Source: Sorghum bicolor (Eukaryota > Streptophyta > Magnoliopsida > Poales > Poaceae). Taken from it: a stretch of DNA of 64,000 nt. The translations under genes were made by a program, and so were the position numbers. This document shows, piece after piece, positions 11,940-24,984 of this stretch; the stretch's first letter is position 1, and each line of letters opens with the position of its first letter. The notes under the pieces were generated by a model, which was not told the DNA's origin, searched no databases, and was given only the letters and a program-made list of their open reading frames with translations. Where the stretch lies: contig NC_012873.2 of NCBI RefSeq assembly GCF_000003195.3, forward strand, positions 6,409,894-6,473,893, in the 5' to 3' direction.

Positions 11940-14900
11940 TCAATCTTGATCTCTGAAAAGGCGCCTGCGCTTAGACGCTTGGTTCTCCTCAGGAGTTTCC
12001 TCAACTACATTATCCTGTAAGATCAAGCCTCGGTTCCGGGAGAGTTTCCTGATAGGTGTTACTTGCGCACGTGCCTCCATATTTGGTTGATAATTCTCTT
12101 CATTGCAAAGAGCGCTCTGGGAAGTCCTGTGTGGCAACAACTCTTCCCCCTCCTTGACAGCTTCTTTCATAAGCTGTGGTTGGATAAAAAGAGTTATTCA
12201 GATTATGTGAAGTTAACACATACAAATAAGACTAAATAACCTATTCCCACATCATGTACATAGGAAATGCAATCCTATTCGCTTTTATAGTTTCTTCAAT
12301 TCCTTTTGCAATGGAAGCATGCTTAAATGGTTAAGACATGGTAAGCAGAACAGATGGCTATGATGTTTTCCTAGTACCATAGCTAGCAGTTGAATATGTT
12401 AAGCTCTGTTTTCAGTTGCATCCCTACAACTTTACTCACAGACCAACTCCACGCATGAGACTGAGGAATATTCAGATTAAATATATAAAGCTTTGCTTAT
12501 AAATACAAATACAATAATCAGAAACTATACCTTCCAGTCTTTGAAATCAAATCTGAAAACAAAATGACTGTAGGAGACTTCTCCGGAGGCTATGGCACTA
12601 GCAGCAGGTGCATTCCTTGGACCTGTTCAAGACCAATAATATTATGTTAGAAACAGTCACAGCATAAATGCATAATATAACTTAAGCTCAAAATGCAATT
12701 GTGAATAAAGTACTTACGTACTATATGATGCCCGTTGTCATCTATATTTATTTCCACCCTACCATCTTTCACTAAGAAAGACAGTGCAAAAATATTTTCA
12801 ACTGTTTGGGCAAATGAAAGCCTATTCAAAACAAGGTTTTCAAGCTTTGCACTCTTCTTTCGCCTCAGGACATCAAAAATAACTAAGACATTCCTGTCAG
12901 TGTCTGACTTTACTTCCTCTGAAGAATCAGCAAGCTGCATTTTGAAAAATGTCAAATGGTTGGAAGTTAGCTGTGAACAGCAAGTGCAATGACTTAAAGA
13001 TAATAACAATGTTATAGGAAATTCAAATGCATATGAAGGAATAATTGAGAATATGAATGGTACTACCTTACAAATATTTCTGATTTTTAAAATAATGTGA
13101 ACTAAGAATTACAAAGCAGAACACCAGTCATGAGTACAATGCATTGAAATCAAAGGCAAAAAGGAAGACCTAAAGGAAATCATGATTTCACTTAACTTAT
13201 ACTGTATGAATGTATGATTTACATCATGATAAGCATGTGGCTACCTCTTCAGGACAAGTATTTTCTGTTGGCCGTGCAGTCCGTTTTCTACCAACAGCCG
13301 CAACTTTCCGTTGCTTTACTTCAGTATCCATAGGACCAAGCCTGAAAACATTAACATCATGCACAGTTTAAATCATTTGGTAGAAGAGGGGGTGGGCAGG
13401 GGTGTCCATGCATGCAATGTTAAGTGTTGGTTTAAAGAGGGGCTTCATTACATGGTACAGCATCCAGGCATAGGCCTGAAGATATGTGAAACAGAAAGCC
13501 CGAGATCACCCCATTGCAATGAGACAGCCTCATCATCAAGGCTCCCTTGCTGCCCAAACTTCTTGAGTAAAGCTGTTATGAAATCAGAAGGGGTGATTCC
13601 TTCACTTGACTGGGACCTCACCGAAGTTACCAAAGTGCTTGCAATGCCAAGCAGAGCTTCTGCATCCGCAATTTGCTCCCTGGGCTTTTGCACTGCAATG
13701 TGGAAGGACACTCTTATTTTGCGTTCTTATATGGATTAGTTTTTGCATAGTCAACAAGCAAAGCATAGCAAAATACAGCATTTGCTCCCACAATCAATAG
13801 CCCAGTTGGCATATAATAGTGGTCCCTAATATACTGTGTTACAATCAAATGGTACATCCATTTTGCCACAGAATGCAATCATGCAAGGAACAAACCAAAG
13901 TGTTGAGCAGGAAAATACATCAACATGCGCCAATTAGCATGGACAAACAACTAACACAAACTGCACGGTCTGCATACTATACATATGTGTCCATGTTACT
14001 TGTATCTTAGAAATCTAAAACTAAAGGCATAACATTAAGGGCCTGTTTGGATCCATTAGCACTAAAAATTAGCAGCTAAAATTAGTACTAGTGGATCCAA
14101 ACAGACCTGCTAATTATTAGCTGGAGGGCTGCTAACTATTAGTTCCAGGTTTGGAGTTGCTAATAGGTGCCTTCAACTTAGTGTCCAACCACCTATTAGC
14201 AGGTGGATCCAAACAGCCCGCAGCTAAAAATTAGCACCTATTAGCTATTAGCTAGCTAATTTTTAGTGCTAATGGATCCAAACAGGTCCTAAGATAAGTT
14301 GCTATAGAATATACCTATGCTAGATTACACATCTAACAGAGGCATCAAAGTCTATAAACACACTTATAGATTATAGTTAACAGCAAGCTTGGTTAACAAT
14401 TCTCTGCTATTACTATATCCTGATGTTCAATTAAGATTTTGCATCAAAATGTCATTTAGTAGATTGAAATATGAATACGAATAATGCAATACCTTATCGA
14501 GATAACAAACTGACAGATGAGTTCAGAAGATCCAAACATTTCAAATTCAGTGTGAATATCACTAACAATTTGTGATTAGGGATAGGGAACAAGCATTTTG
14601 AAGGTCTAGAGTGAAACTATCTGTAAGCTGACTAATCTTGGTCCCACGTAAGCTACTTTATCAAAGCATTCAGAATGAGTGGGAAATTATTAAAAAAAGG
14701 AACACAAGCACACAACTTGCAAGCTAGCTGTAACTGAGCTTATTCTTGAGTTTTTTTTTAAAAAAAAAAGTTCAAAGAATGTAGCTTCATTCAATTGGAC
14801 CCATTTTGTACCCTGCTCGTGTTATTTACTAGTCTTAAATCAGATGCCATTGTTCCTAAAACCTGCTTCAAGCAACCCCACCAAAACAATTTTACAGTAA

Positions 14901-15390
14901 CCAGTAATCTTAGCACACCATTCAAATGACAAAGAACATGCCTAAATCGAAAACCATGCAGCAAATCCAAGCAAAAAAAATTCGCCTTACGCCTCTTCAA
15001 AGTTCAACACACTTTTTCTGAAATGAAAAAAATAAAAAAGCAGTCGTTCACAAGCAACAGAGACGATCCTTACCGAGCTCGTGCAGGCAATCCACCTGCT
15101 GGATGATGGCCGTGAACCTGTCCGAATCCGCCCTCGCCATCTCATCCCGCTCATCTGCGCACATACATACAAGAAACCCCCTTTTCAAAGGTCAGAACCA
15201 AACACCCCCAAACCCGAAACGGGACCAACAAACCCGGGCGGACAAGACAAGACAAGAGAGAGCGCGAGAGCCGAGAGGCCGGCCGCCTACCGCTGATGAG
15301 GCTCTTCACGGCGTGGTACCGCGACCGCAGCATCCGCCGCTCCACCGTCCCCTGCCGCTCGCCGCTGCTCTCCCCCCGCTCCCCCGCCAT
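11940..15390 (-). CDS. NSE4: NSE4, kleisin subunit of the SMC5/6 complex
   Basis: Non-SMC element 4 bridges the SMC5 and SMC6 heads and acts in DNA repair and chromosome maintenance in the nucleus. Seven exons, all GT-AG: 15291-15390, 15074-15154, 13452-13692, 13245-13341, 12718-12934, 12531-12622 and 11940-12173. They join to 354 codons (353 residues plus stop), near the usual plant length. Diagnostic stretches are [10 protein letters not shown] at the N-terminus, [15 protein letters not shown] with EGITPSDF in the middle, the TMLGPMD junction between exons 3 and 4, and the C-terminal kleisin block [13 protein letters not shown]. The start is the first in-frame ATG ([10 protein letters not shown]). 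The 1.4-kb intron 2 holds a Tourist MITE at 14039-14289. The GC-rich DNA upstream fits a housekeeping promoter; I see no clear TATA. The reading frame is intact. Confidence 0.93.
14039..14289. mobile_element. Tourist-like foldback MITE in NSE4 intron 2
   Basis: Begins GGGCCTGTTTGGATCC and ends GGATCCAAACAGGTCC, with TAA on both sides (14036-14038 and 14290-14292). The interior is self-complementary, with repeated TTAGCAG/CTGCTAA blocks, so most of the element can fold into one hairpin. It is non-coding and presumably spliced out. Confidence 0.8.
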
Positions 15391-16232
15391 CCTGTGCTCC
15401 GAAACTTCCAACCAGACCCTCCAAACCCTAGGCCTCCAGTCCCAGCCCCAACCCTAGCCGGCGGTGTGGCTGCGCTAAGGCTACGATGAGCGATCGGGCG
15501 GGGAAGGGGAGAAGGGAGACGGGGGCGCGAATCGGCAGCGCGCGCCCGTGGAATCTGGGATGCGCGAATTTTTCCTGGGGAGTGCCGCCGAGCAGGGGAG
15601 AGGGAGAGGCGGGGATTTGAAATGTTCCCGAGAGGGAGGGCCTGCGCCGCGCGGCGAGCTGGCACTGGCAACCCCTGCTCGGATTTTTCCGCGGCCCGCG
15701 GGGACGACAGCGAGGCCCGTGTTCTCTCTTAGGGCCCGGTTGTCAGTGACTGGGGCGTTGGGTGAAGGCGTGAAGGGGGCGAAGTGTGCAGTGTGCAGTG
15801 TGCTGCTGTGCTGCGGGCCCGCGTGCTCTTCCGGTTGGACCAGCTTTTGGACCGTTTTGTGGGACCGGGTTGTCAGTGGCGGATGGTTTTTGGACCGTTT
15901 GTGTTGCGGACAGCACGTGGTTTCCCGCTTGCAGTTGAGTTTGGGTTTGCGCTTTGGAGTTTGGATCCGGGGCCTCTTGGCTTTCACCCGCTGGACGGCG
16001 GATTTGGTTTGAGCGCGCTTCAATTCAGCATTTCGCTTTGGTCCTCTGCCAGCAGACGGCGTCATAGACTCATACTACTAATAATCCACAGAAAAAAAAA
16101 ATACAGGCACGGCAGTGATGAACTTTTAGCATGTTGCTTGCTGAAAAATAGCAACAAAAAGAAAAGAAAACAAAGGTAACAACATTCGGGCTGCCACAAC
16201 AGGTCCAGGCAGACGCAACACGATGATAATAA
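15391..16232. other. GC-rich NSE4 upstream region
   Basis: CpG-rich DNA just upstream of NSE4, typical of grass promoters and first exons. It produces overlapping long open frames on both strands (for example 15481-16065 and 15548-16012) with biased composition and no domain. I treat it as promoter/5'UTR plus spacer. Confidence 0.5.
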
Positions 16233-16459
16233 GGCATTGCTTAGATTTTTTTATTTTGATATTGTAGTATTTTTGTTTGTATTTAGTAATTATGTCCAAT
16301 CATAGTCTAACCAGACTAAAAAAATCTGTCTCGCAAATTACAGACAAACTGTATAATTAGTTTTTTATCTATATTTAATGTTCTATGCATATGCCGCAAG
16401 ATTCGATGTGATGAGAATCATGAAAAGTTTTTAGATTTGAGGTGTAACTAAATAAGGCC
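16233..16459. mobile_element. Degenerate Tourist-like MITE, GGCCTTGTTTAGTT family, inverted
   Basis: Shares internal blocks with the 7.3-kb element but in opposite orientation, for example the complement of TGCGGCATATGCATAGAACA at 16380-16405. The right end ACTAAATAAGGCC is good; the left end GGCATTGCTTAGA is mutated. This is an older insertion. Confidence 0.65.
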
Positions 16460-16689
16460 TTATATCGCCAATCCTGATGTGATGTTAAGTTCCGTTACCC
16501 GATGTTAAATTACCTATTCATTGAGTAAAAATAGGGGGAAAGGGAGGCAAAACTAGGGCTAAAGTATAAGTGTACAACAATATATAAATGACAACAAACA
16601 TATTAGTGCACTAATCTTGGCTGACAAGTCATGGCTGAAAGTATTGTTCGTTGATTTATTGTAAGAGAAAAATACTAATGAATGGCTGG

Positions 16690-17220
16690 CAGATTCAGCA
16701 CAAAAGATATAGTCTAAAAGTTTTGTTTTTGTTTGGTGCCTTATTCTCTTTGCCCTGGACATTGAACCCTCCATCTACAGATCCTGATGTCCATTTGCCT
16801 AATGATTGATAGGTTGTCCACTTCAAATGATGTTGTCAAGTGAAAAAAACAGATATACTCCTTCTGGACCTTAATTTATGTTGCTTTGGCTTCTTGGCAG
16901 TACAATGGAGATTCTGTGAATATGGACACTCGGCGCGTCCAGATACATGGCAGACGCTGTGAATGCGGACATTCAAATATATTGTCATATCGACAGTTGT
17001 AGCAGGACAAAGGGACTAGGTGTATAAAGTAGTTGCACGCTTTAGGCTTATCTCCTTTGGTATTGGCTAGAAAATACAAGCTGCCCATGAAAAATCATAT
17101 AATATCACATGAAAACATGATATGTATGTATTGCCATTAAGGTGCGTGTAGATTATAGTATAAGCACTAATCTTGTATGAGAAAATGTAGAATTCTAGCA
17201 ATCCTACACTCCAAAGACAA
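16690..17220 (-). repeat. Relic resembling the 3' flank of the LRR receptor gene
   Basis: Several blocks match, in order and orientation, the region just downstream of the receptor kinase gene (25680-26030). Examples are TCCACTTCAAATGATG against TCCACTTCAGATGGTG, and ATAGTATAAGCACTAATC against ACAGTATAAGCATCAATC. No kinase or LRR coding remains to its right. It could be the remnant of a third gene copy or a shared old repeat. Confidence 0.4.
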
Positions 17221-19135
17221 AAGTGGCGTGAACTTTGGTAATTTCTATCAAACACACTATAATGCAAAAGCTTTCAACCAATGCATTAAACAAAACCAAA
17301 TGTTTCAATTGATGATACTCTGAATTATGAAAACTACATCATATTGTCGTATGCATTGTGAGAGATCGTACAAAGCACATGAAACACACTATAATGCAAA
17401 AGTTATGCAGAAGAACTTTCACCACATCTTAAAAGATTCTAGATTATTTGGAAAATGCTCACTCTTGGTTTCTCACCGAAAATGATTCTATAATGGATTT
17501 AGAATAAAGGATAGTGATTTTCACATGATTGGAAATAATAGAGGCAGTGTGGAAGGGGTGGGGACAAAGCAATTCACATGTGAAACTACTTTTACCTGAT
17601 TTTTAGTAGCGTAAAAGAAAACCAAAATGTTTCTTTGGGATCTATTTTCACAACTAGATAATTTGGTAGGATTCTCATTTAATGCTAAAAATATACCAAA
17701 AATCCTTGCCAAAATTCCTACTTTTTCCCTGGCATTGGAACAACATTGCATATCTGGCATTCTATTGCTAAAATATTGGGAGTATTAGGGATCTCAACTC
17801 TCAAGTGACGTTTGCACCTAGAGAAGCTCGGTGGTTCAACACCAATGCTTCAAAGTTTAGTATGATAGAGCAAAATCACTTTTGTATGACTTCATACGAC
17901 TCATCAAAGAGAATAAAAATGCTACCACGCGCAACCGGGACAAAGCGTCTCTTTGTGTCGAGCAAATGGATGAAACTTCATTTTGGAGTAACAATATGCA
18001 TAGGACTCTCTTTTCTATAAAAAAGGAAATGATGGAACAACAAATTCAAAAAGAGCTTAGTTTGTTGGGGTCTAAAAATAAAAGAGTTAAGTTGGTGATA
18101 CTAATACAGTTATTAAGTTATTTTACTTTTATAAAATAAAATGGCTAAATCCAACAGACAAGATTAATACAATTAAATTCAAAAATAGGAGTTGAATATG
18201 ATTAAGTTCAATATACGAGCTCAATAAGATTAATCAATTTGGGCATCAATTGTTTACAATAATAATACTATATAAGTGCAATAAATGTCCCACTAAAATA
18301 GATGGTTCATAGTGTTCATCCTAGTATTAAATATTGAATTACCCAACAAAACAGGCAAACAACATGACACTACATGGGTCAAAAGGAAGAAAGCCTTGCT
18401 AATAAATACTCATCGAAACAGGAGCCAAGGCACTCTCTTCACTCCGCATACCCTCCTCTCCTCTCGCTCGCTCGAATCGACGACAAGAGATAGAGGCTAC
18501 AACCAAGGAAGGTAGCAGGATCATCGTCATCCAATCCCCTGCCTTTTGTCCCATGTCCTGGTATTGATGTTTCTCTTCCCTTATTTTTCTTTGATGTTTG
18601 TAGAGAAGTTATTGCCTAGAATCATTGTGCCTTTGTTATGCATAGTCCACTTGATTCTTGTATGAGAAGTTGCTGGAACTTAGAACTATGGTTCATGTGG
18701 GCGCGACAGCAAAAGCTGTCCTAGATTCCCCTCCCCCGGGCATCATCCGTACATGCAACTCGGGGGCGACCTAGCCATCGCCGCCGAAACAACATCCACC
18801 ACACCTATTCTTCGATCATCGTCGCTCCCCTGCGGGCGGTGGCGACGGTCTATGATGGCACCCAGCAAGCTCCCCCTCTCCCCACCGCCGCAACTACCAC
18901 ATCCTCCCTCCTCTCCTCGTTTCCTTTTCTCATATCAAACCCTAGATCTATGACGGCAAGGATGCCCGATGGCGAGTAGGTTGGCTGACAATAAGCCAGA
19001 TCCATGTCCCTAGGGGCTAGATCTAGCGACCCCCACCCTAGATCTGACTATATAGGACCAGTATTCGCATGTCCCTACCTAGGGTCACACTTGAGGACAG
19101 CAGCAAGGCCATCATCTCAGCCTCCATGCTCTTGG
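17221..19135. other. Intergenic DNA, no gene seen
   Basis: AT-rich to 18.4 kb, then a more GC-rich patch with short unsupported open frames. No splice-consistent coding structure, repeat termini or RNA gene was recognised. Confidence 0.4.
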
Positions 19136-19619
19136 CCATGTGAAGTTGATTGTGGTGGATGCCACAGTCTTGATGACAAATGCGCAAGCTCCCACGGCAA
19201 CCGCCATCGATGTCGCGCTGACATTGCCAACTGCTATGCCCAACCTGTAGGTTGTTTGCAAGAAGGAGACACGACTACACCCATCCACACTGCTCAACCT
19301 CCCATACTTATCCTTTGACGCCTGCGATAACATCAATGGCTATCATGTCTCGACCAATACTCGGCTGCTCATCAACATTTGGGTCATTGACCGAGGCCTA
19401 GTGGTGGGGGAGAAGCCCCTTGTGTTTTGGCCTGAGTGCTCTTGTCAGGGAGGGCATGGCGAAGGAGGTCACCCCATTGGCTACTTCGAGCTCATCTCGT
19501 TCAGCGCTGAGAAGCTAGTCGGTGGCTCCATGCTTGGCAACATGCCTTCCTGCATTGTGCAAGTTGTCAAGGTCTTAGGTAGTAGGGGCTTTGGACCAGC
19601 CATTGCCAGTGTCCCCTAG
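19136..19619 (+). pseudogene. Cytochrome P450 fragment (CYP75/CYP71-clan-like)
   Basis: One frame keeps the C-terminal order of a plant P450. It has the K-helix signature KETRLHPST (family KETxRLHPST), then INGYHVSTNTRLLINIWVID (family NGYHIPxxTxLLVNVWAI), then a WPE segment (family FRPERF) and GGHGEG. Last comes FELISFSAEK, which occupies the place of the haem-binding FELIPFGAGRRIC. The haem-ligating Cys is gone and a TAG at 19248-19250 interrupts the frame just before the K-helix. The N-terminal two thirds of a P450 are absent. The order resembles flavonoid 3'-hydroxylases best, from memory of the family. This is a dead fragment. Confidence 0.7.
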
Positions 19620-22600
19620 GAACCGTAGCATGGTCTCATTGCTATGTAGCTATGCAGGTTGTGTGTCGTCGTGCCTTAGATCCATCCACTTTCTTTTGAG
19701 ATGGTGGGTTGCCATTCAAGGTCTTGGGGAGCTTAGGCAAAAGATGTGCATGACCTACCTATGCGATCGATGGTGATGCCCTTTGACATTGTTTACCTCC
19801 TAAGAGGCATTGATTTAGTCCCCGATCTATACTTGTGGCTTTGTCCCTCTCCTCCTAGTGAAAACCTAACTTTGGTTAACTAGAGCTAATGGTGGCAAAC
19901 ATCAACGACATCGCGTCCCTCTTGAAGGCACAACCATGGAGGGGCCAACTCAGACCTACAAGAACTTACTTTCTTGTAGGGTCTTCCATTCACTCCCTAT
20001 ATTGTGGCATAATATGTTTCTTGGATGGTGTTTGTTGCTGGTGTCCTTGTATTGTTGTCCTCCAAGGGTTCCATGATTGCATTCCTCACCATATGCAAGG
20101 TTAGCGAGACTATAATCCGCTCTCTCGCATCTCCTTTTTCTTCAATCATCAATCCTCAAACCCTGGAGGTTTCCTCTCCTTTTAGGGGCATAGGTGGAAG
20201 GTGATTGGATCCTAATGAACTCCATAGAAAACATACTATCACACCTATCATCTGTCATTCTTGACTCAATGTCTTAAAGTCGCCTATAGAATTGAGGTAA
20301 ATGGAGCTTTTTCTATTGGTGGTACATTATTCAGCATTCATTGACTTGCCTCCATAGTGGGAGTTGTAGCCATGTTAGTCTATCCATGTTGTTGTTGGTT
20401 GTTTCTCTATGTATCTGTTCTTGTGGTGTTGATGTTGGTTGTCATCTCTCTCTCCCTCTCTTTTTGTACCCTATTAGACCCTCCAAGGGCCGCCCATGTA
20501 CTAGGCGCCTTGCACCATCCATTACTGGCTTGCCAGAATCCATGGAGCCCCTCAGCTCCCCGATGTTTACTTAAAAAATATAGTTCATGTGGGTGCGTGA
20601 GTCGATGAACCCATGTTATGGATGTAAGAAGGTTTGTTAATGAGACTATTAGTAGGGTGTATTGAACTGGCTCAGTCTATTTAAGGGTATGGACAAACCC
20701 ACTTGCATCCCCTTATATACATAAGTACATGTGGTCTTTGGACAAACCCACTTGGATCTCCTTGTAACTATGGAAGTCTAGATCAAGCTCTAAGTAGAAC
20801 GTATGGAATATGAGCTAAGTTTGGTGCATCAAACTTCAATGTTTTTGCAAACTTAATATTCAAGGTTCTAACTTTGCTTTAACTAGTGGGGGAGTTTGCA
20901 ACCAAAATCCATCGTGTGGTCTAGCTAATCGAGTATGATTACGCATGAAGTTCATGAGCCCCATTCCCTCCCTAAGAAGTCATTGATTTGTACTTTATTT
21001 TTTTGGAGAAAATGTTACTTTTGTTGGGCATATTTTAGTTCATTGTTGATATTTATTTGCTTCTCATTTATTTTTCAATGGAGCTTTGATTATCTTTATT
21101 GTCTCATCATCAATGATTTTACAATATGTGCTTACTTTCATGTGTTTTTGTCTTTATTTAATGTTACATGATCTATTATTGACAAACTACTAAGGTCTTG
21201 ATAGTTGAAGAGTATTGGTACTTATGCAGATAATCATGATTGTAAAGGTACTAGGTTCGAGATGCTTGGTTGTTAATTTGAGTTTGTCTGTGCATACTCC
21301 ATTAGTGTTTTTTTGGCCTCAACTGTTCCTTAGACCTTGTTTGAGAGAGTTCTCCTTAGCCTAGCTCCTTTTTACACACAATTCACCTTGGGTGTTTGGT
21401 AATATTGAATTAATCGGTTTGGTTCCTTGGTACTCATACAAATTGGTTCTAGAGGAAACTGGTACCGATTGGTTCCTAAAAAAAATCCATTACCAAGCTA
21501 ATTCGGTATCGGTTCTGGTATTTACCGAAAGAACGCCAATTTTAATAAAAATTTAGCATGATTTCATATAGAATAACAGTGCCAAAATCATACATATAAA
21601 AAGCCACAATATAATAGGAGTAGATTAACACAAATATGTAACATATTTGTCTATAATAGACCCATCAATAATATTACATATTGCTAGTAGACATATTCGT
21701 TACTTGTTCGGTACGTCGGTTTATCGAGGTACAGAACCGAATATACCTCGGTAAATTTGGTTCCTGAGAACTAGGTACCAAACAAGGAACCAAATTTTTA
21801 GTTTCGGTAAATTCAGTTCGGTTATCGGTAAATTCGGTTCGGCTCTCGTTTTTCAGTATTTCGTGCGAGAGTGACACACAATAACGAGCAGTATTCATGT
21901 CATAGTAGTACAAGTCAAATTTATCTCTTTTTCTCTAATGAACTAGGAGCCAATGAAGTTATTTTTGTTGGCTTCATGACTCTAGCTACTCTAGGTACTT
22001 TTCCTTTTGTTACGACTCAGAAACTGGAGGCAAAAACCCTTACCAAAGAGTCTTTATTTTGAGCTTCCAAGCGGTACATGGATTTTGTTTTTCAATGTCC
22101 ACTAGTCCTATATCATAACTTTGAACCTAAAGTATTGACCAGGAAAATCCTCATCTAAATCTGAGCCACCCATCCTCAAATGGCCAAATCACCATGCTTG
22201 TTGTCGTAGCACCACTCCGTCCGCTGGCGGTAACCACAATAGCTTCACATGAACGGTCACATCCAAACATCATGTTTACCCCGAGCAGCGACTACGTCAT
22301 TTTTTGCATCACTACCTCCACGCGCCACCATGAGTCCTTTGGGCGACGTCAAGGTGAAATTGGGAATGGAACAATGGCACGAGATTTTGCCTGTTTCGAC
22401 GCCATGGGCGATTCGATTATAGTGCTGGGGCTCCGGGTGAGTCGACCACATTTCTAGTTTATATAGTCGGCTACTAACTAAAAGACCAATTTACGGTTAA
22501 GTGATCATTGGTCAAGCATACTTTTTTCTGGGATGATGTTCCAAGATGTTGTGTGGGTTCATTCTGTGATCTTAGAACATCGTAGATATATCTGGTTGTT

Positions 22601-22749
22601 TACCTATTGTTTAGCATGTCTATATTAAATTGGTGAATTTTCTTTCTTAATAAAACACAATTAGTATAAACCCTGCATAAGCCTGACCCGTGAGGCATTA
22701 TCAAATCGAGATCCCTCACTCAAAGCACTAATAAATGTACAAACGAGAG
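19620..22749. other. Decayed repeat-rich DNA, no gene seen
   Basis: Contains a stretch at about 21395-21860 in which TCGGTT/GGTACC-type words recur many times, probably part of an old transposon. Short open frames are unsupported. The boundary with the receptor pseudogene is near 22750. Confidence 0.4.
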
Positions 22750-24984
22750 CTATCTTTTGATAGTTGCTACTCATTTTAAAATTCCTTCTCTTAGCATTTT
22801 ACATGCATTCTTCATTGGTTGAAAGTGTTGTTATGTTATTGTTTAGAACTCCGTTACCTGCACATTTATATCTCTTATTTTAACTTTGCATTTCCTTATT
22901 GTAGGATGGTATCCACTTCTTAATCCTATTTTTCCTTCATCACTGGATCTACTTTTGCTGCATCTTCTAATATAATGAATATGCATGTTCTGAGGCAAGA
23001 ATTTGCTGAATCAAAAGGCTTCCTTCAGAGCTGGTTTGATTAAAAAACTCCTCCATGGCCAGGTATGACTTATGAGCGTCACAATGCTGTGGCCATAGAT
23101 TTGTCTTCTGTGCCACTTCATCTCCCTTTTCCATTATGCATCACAACATTCCAGTCACTAGCTAGGCTCAAATTCAAAGGATGTAGTTTATCTGGTGTGA
23201 TTCCAGAAGCCATGAGAAATTTGTAGCAGCTCCAGTACCTAGACTTGACCAAGAACCAGATTACTAGATCAATAATTATTATACAATTGAAGATGTTGAA
23301 AGAAATAGTGCTAGACAGAAACAACTTGTTTGAACAGTTGAGACCTGCCATTGCTTAGCCTCAGCACCTCGTTAAGTTAACCATATCCTAGAATTCCATC
23401 TCTAGAGAACTTCCTCTAGAGCTCAGTAGTTTGAAGAATCTAGAGGTTCTCAACATCCACAGGAATATATTCAGTGGATTGATACCAAAAGTTTTTGGCA
23501 ACTTGTCTCGGCTCTTCTACCTTGATGCAAACAAGATAAACTCATTGGATGAACATATCCGAGAATAAGCACATTGTCGACTCTTCTAACACTTGATTTT
23601 CTCTTCAAATGATTTGGTGGGGTCAATACCTAAGGAGACTCATTTGGAAAATTTAGAGCATTTGGTTTTGCCATCCAACCATTTCACTGCAAGCATTCCA
23701 AAAGAGATTGGTAACATGAAGAAGCTAAGAAAACTCATGCTCTCTGAATGCAACTCATCAGGCACCATCCCTTGGTCAATTGGTAGTCTTGAAAGCTTAC
23801 AAGAACCTGATATATCAGGGAACAACTTCAGTTCAGAACTCTTGCATCTATTGGTGAGCTAGGCATTTGAAAGTCATGATTGCAAGGAGGGCAAAGCTAA
23901 TAAGGAGAATACCAAAAGAACTTGGTAACTATAAGAATCTTACTCTCTTGCATCTATCCTACACTTGCAAGGTAACTTATTGGATGGATCTATTCCTACA
24001 GAACTGTTGATCTCTCATTTAATGCATTAGTTGGACCTATGCCTTCTTGGTTTGCGTCATTGCTCTCCCTGGCCTTTTTCTTTCTAACAACCACCTAAGT
24101 GGTAATATTCCTGTTGAGATAGGCCACATTCTTCCCACCGTTGTAGTTATAAAGTTGTCTAGTAATGCATTTTTGGCTATGCTACCCCAATCTTTACTGT
24201 AAGCAAGAGTCTGAACCGTCTGGATGTCAAATAACCTCTTTGGTGAAATCCCATCACCTTAACCTGGTTATGAAGAACCCTTGAGCAGTAACCATTTGTC
24301 AGGGAGCCTACATGGTTCTATCTCAAATTTTAGGCAACTATCTACCCTTGAACACAACAATAGCCTCACCGGTAGCTTGGCATCAACATTGTCGAATCTC
24401 AGTTTTTTTAACTATCTTGATCTCTCAAATAATGATTTCAGTGGTTCCATCCCTTGTGGTATTTGCAATTTATTTGGCAACACATTTGCCAACTTCTCTA
24501 GTAACCGCATTGGCAGACATAACTTTTCAGATTTGTGTTGCGTTAGGCATTTGTCCTCCTAGTAGTATCAATCATAAGGAGGGTCACCTGCATCATGTAA
24601 TTTGAAGAGCAGTGACCATTTGTACCACTATTTCAATTGTGATTCTTCTGGTGGTTTATGTGGGATGCAAGCTATTAAGAAACAGGTTATTGCCTCTTGC
24701 ACCTGCTAGTGAACACTACTAGACTATAATTGGGCCTACCTCAAGCTATGAGCTCTTAGGAAAGAATTCATGTTAACCTTTTGAGTATGAATCTTGCTAC
24801 ATTTGAGCGTGCACTACTGAGGGTCACCGTAGATGTTCTTAAAGCTACCAATAATTTTAGTGATGCACAAATCATAGCCCATGGTGACTATGGGACTGTC
24901 TATGGAGCAACACTCCCTAAAGGATGGAGAGTTGCAATCAAGAGGCTTCATTGTGGCCACCCGTATATTGAAAACAAATCGTAA
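22750..24984 (+). pseudogene. Broken MSP1/EMS1-type LRR receptor kinase copy
   Basis: Co-linear in pieces with the intact gene at 26240-31555. It keeps part of the last intron (ATTCTTCATTGG near 22810 and GTTACCTGCACA near 22853) and the acceptor TTGTAG at about 22904. Then come the N-terminal cap (QEFAESKGFLQSWFD, followed by a stop) and about eight LRRs. After a large internal loss there are the last LRRs (SNNDFSGSIPCGICNLF) and the start of the kinase domain (ATFERALLRVT to VAIKRLH). The copy ends at a stop near 24984, shortly after the ATP-binding Lys. Stops and frameshifts are scattered throughout, for example TAG at 23224 and 23356. The kinase Gly-rich loop is damaged (IAHGDYGTVY against IGHGGFGTVY). 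Because intron sequence is kept, this is a DNA-level duplicate and not a retrocopy. It runs tail to tail with the intact gene. Confidence 0.9.

Noticed and set aside
13311..13800. Plus-strand frames antisense to NSE4 exons 3 and 4
   Set aside because: The minus-strand exons splice cleanly into the Nse4 family sequence; the antisense frames have no domain.
15481..16065. 194-codon frame upstream of NSE4, with an overlapping plus-strand frame
   Set aside because: Falls in CpG-rich promoter DNA, has low-complexity composition and overlaps other open frames. No domain or splice support.
24281..24605. Separate small LRR genes in the 23.6-24.6 kb region
   Set aside because: They are open pieces of one degraded receptor copy, co-linear with the intact gene, not independent genes.
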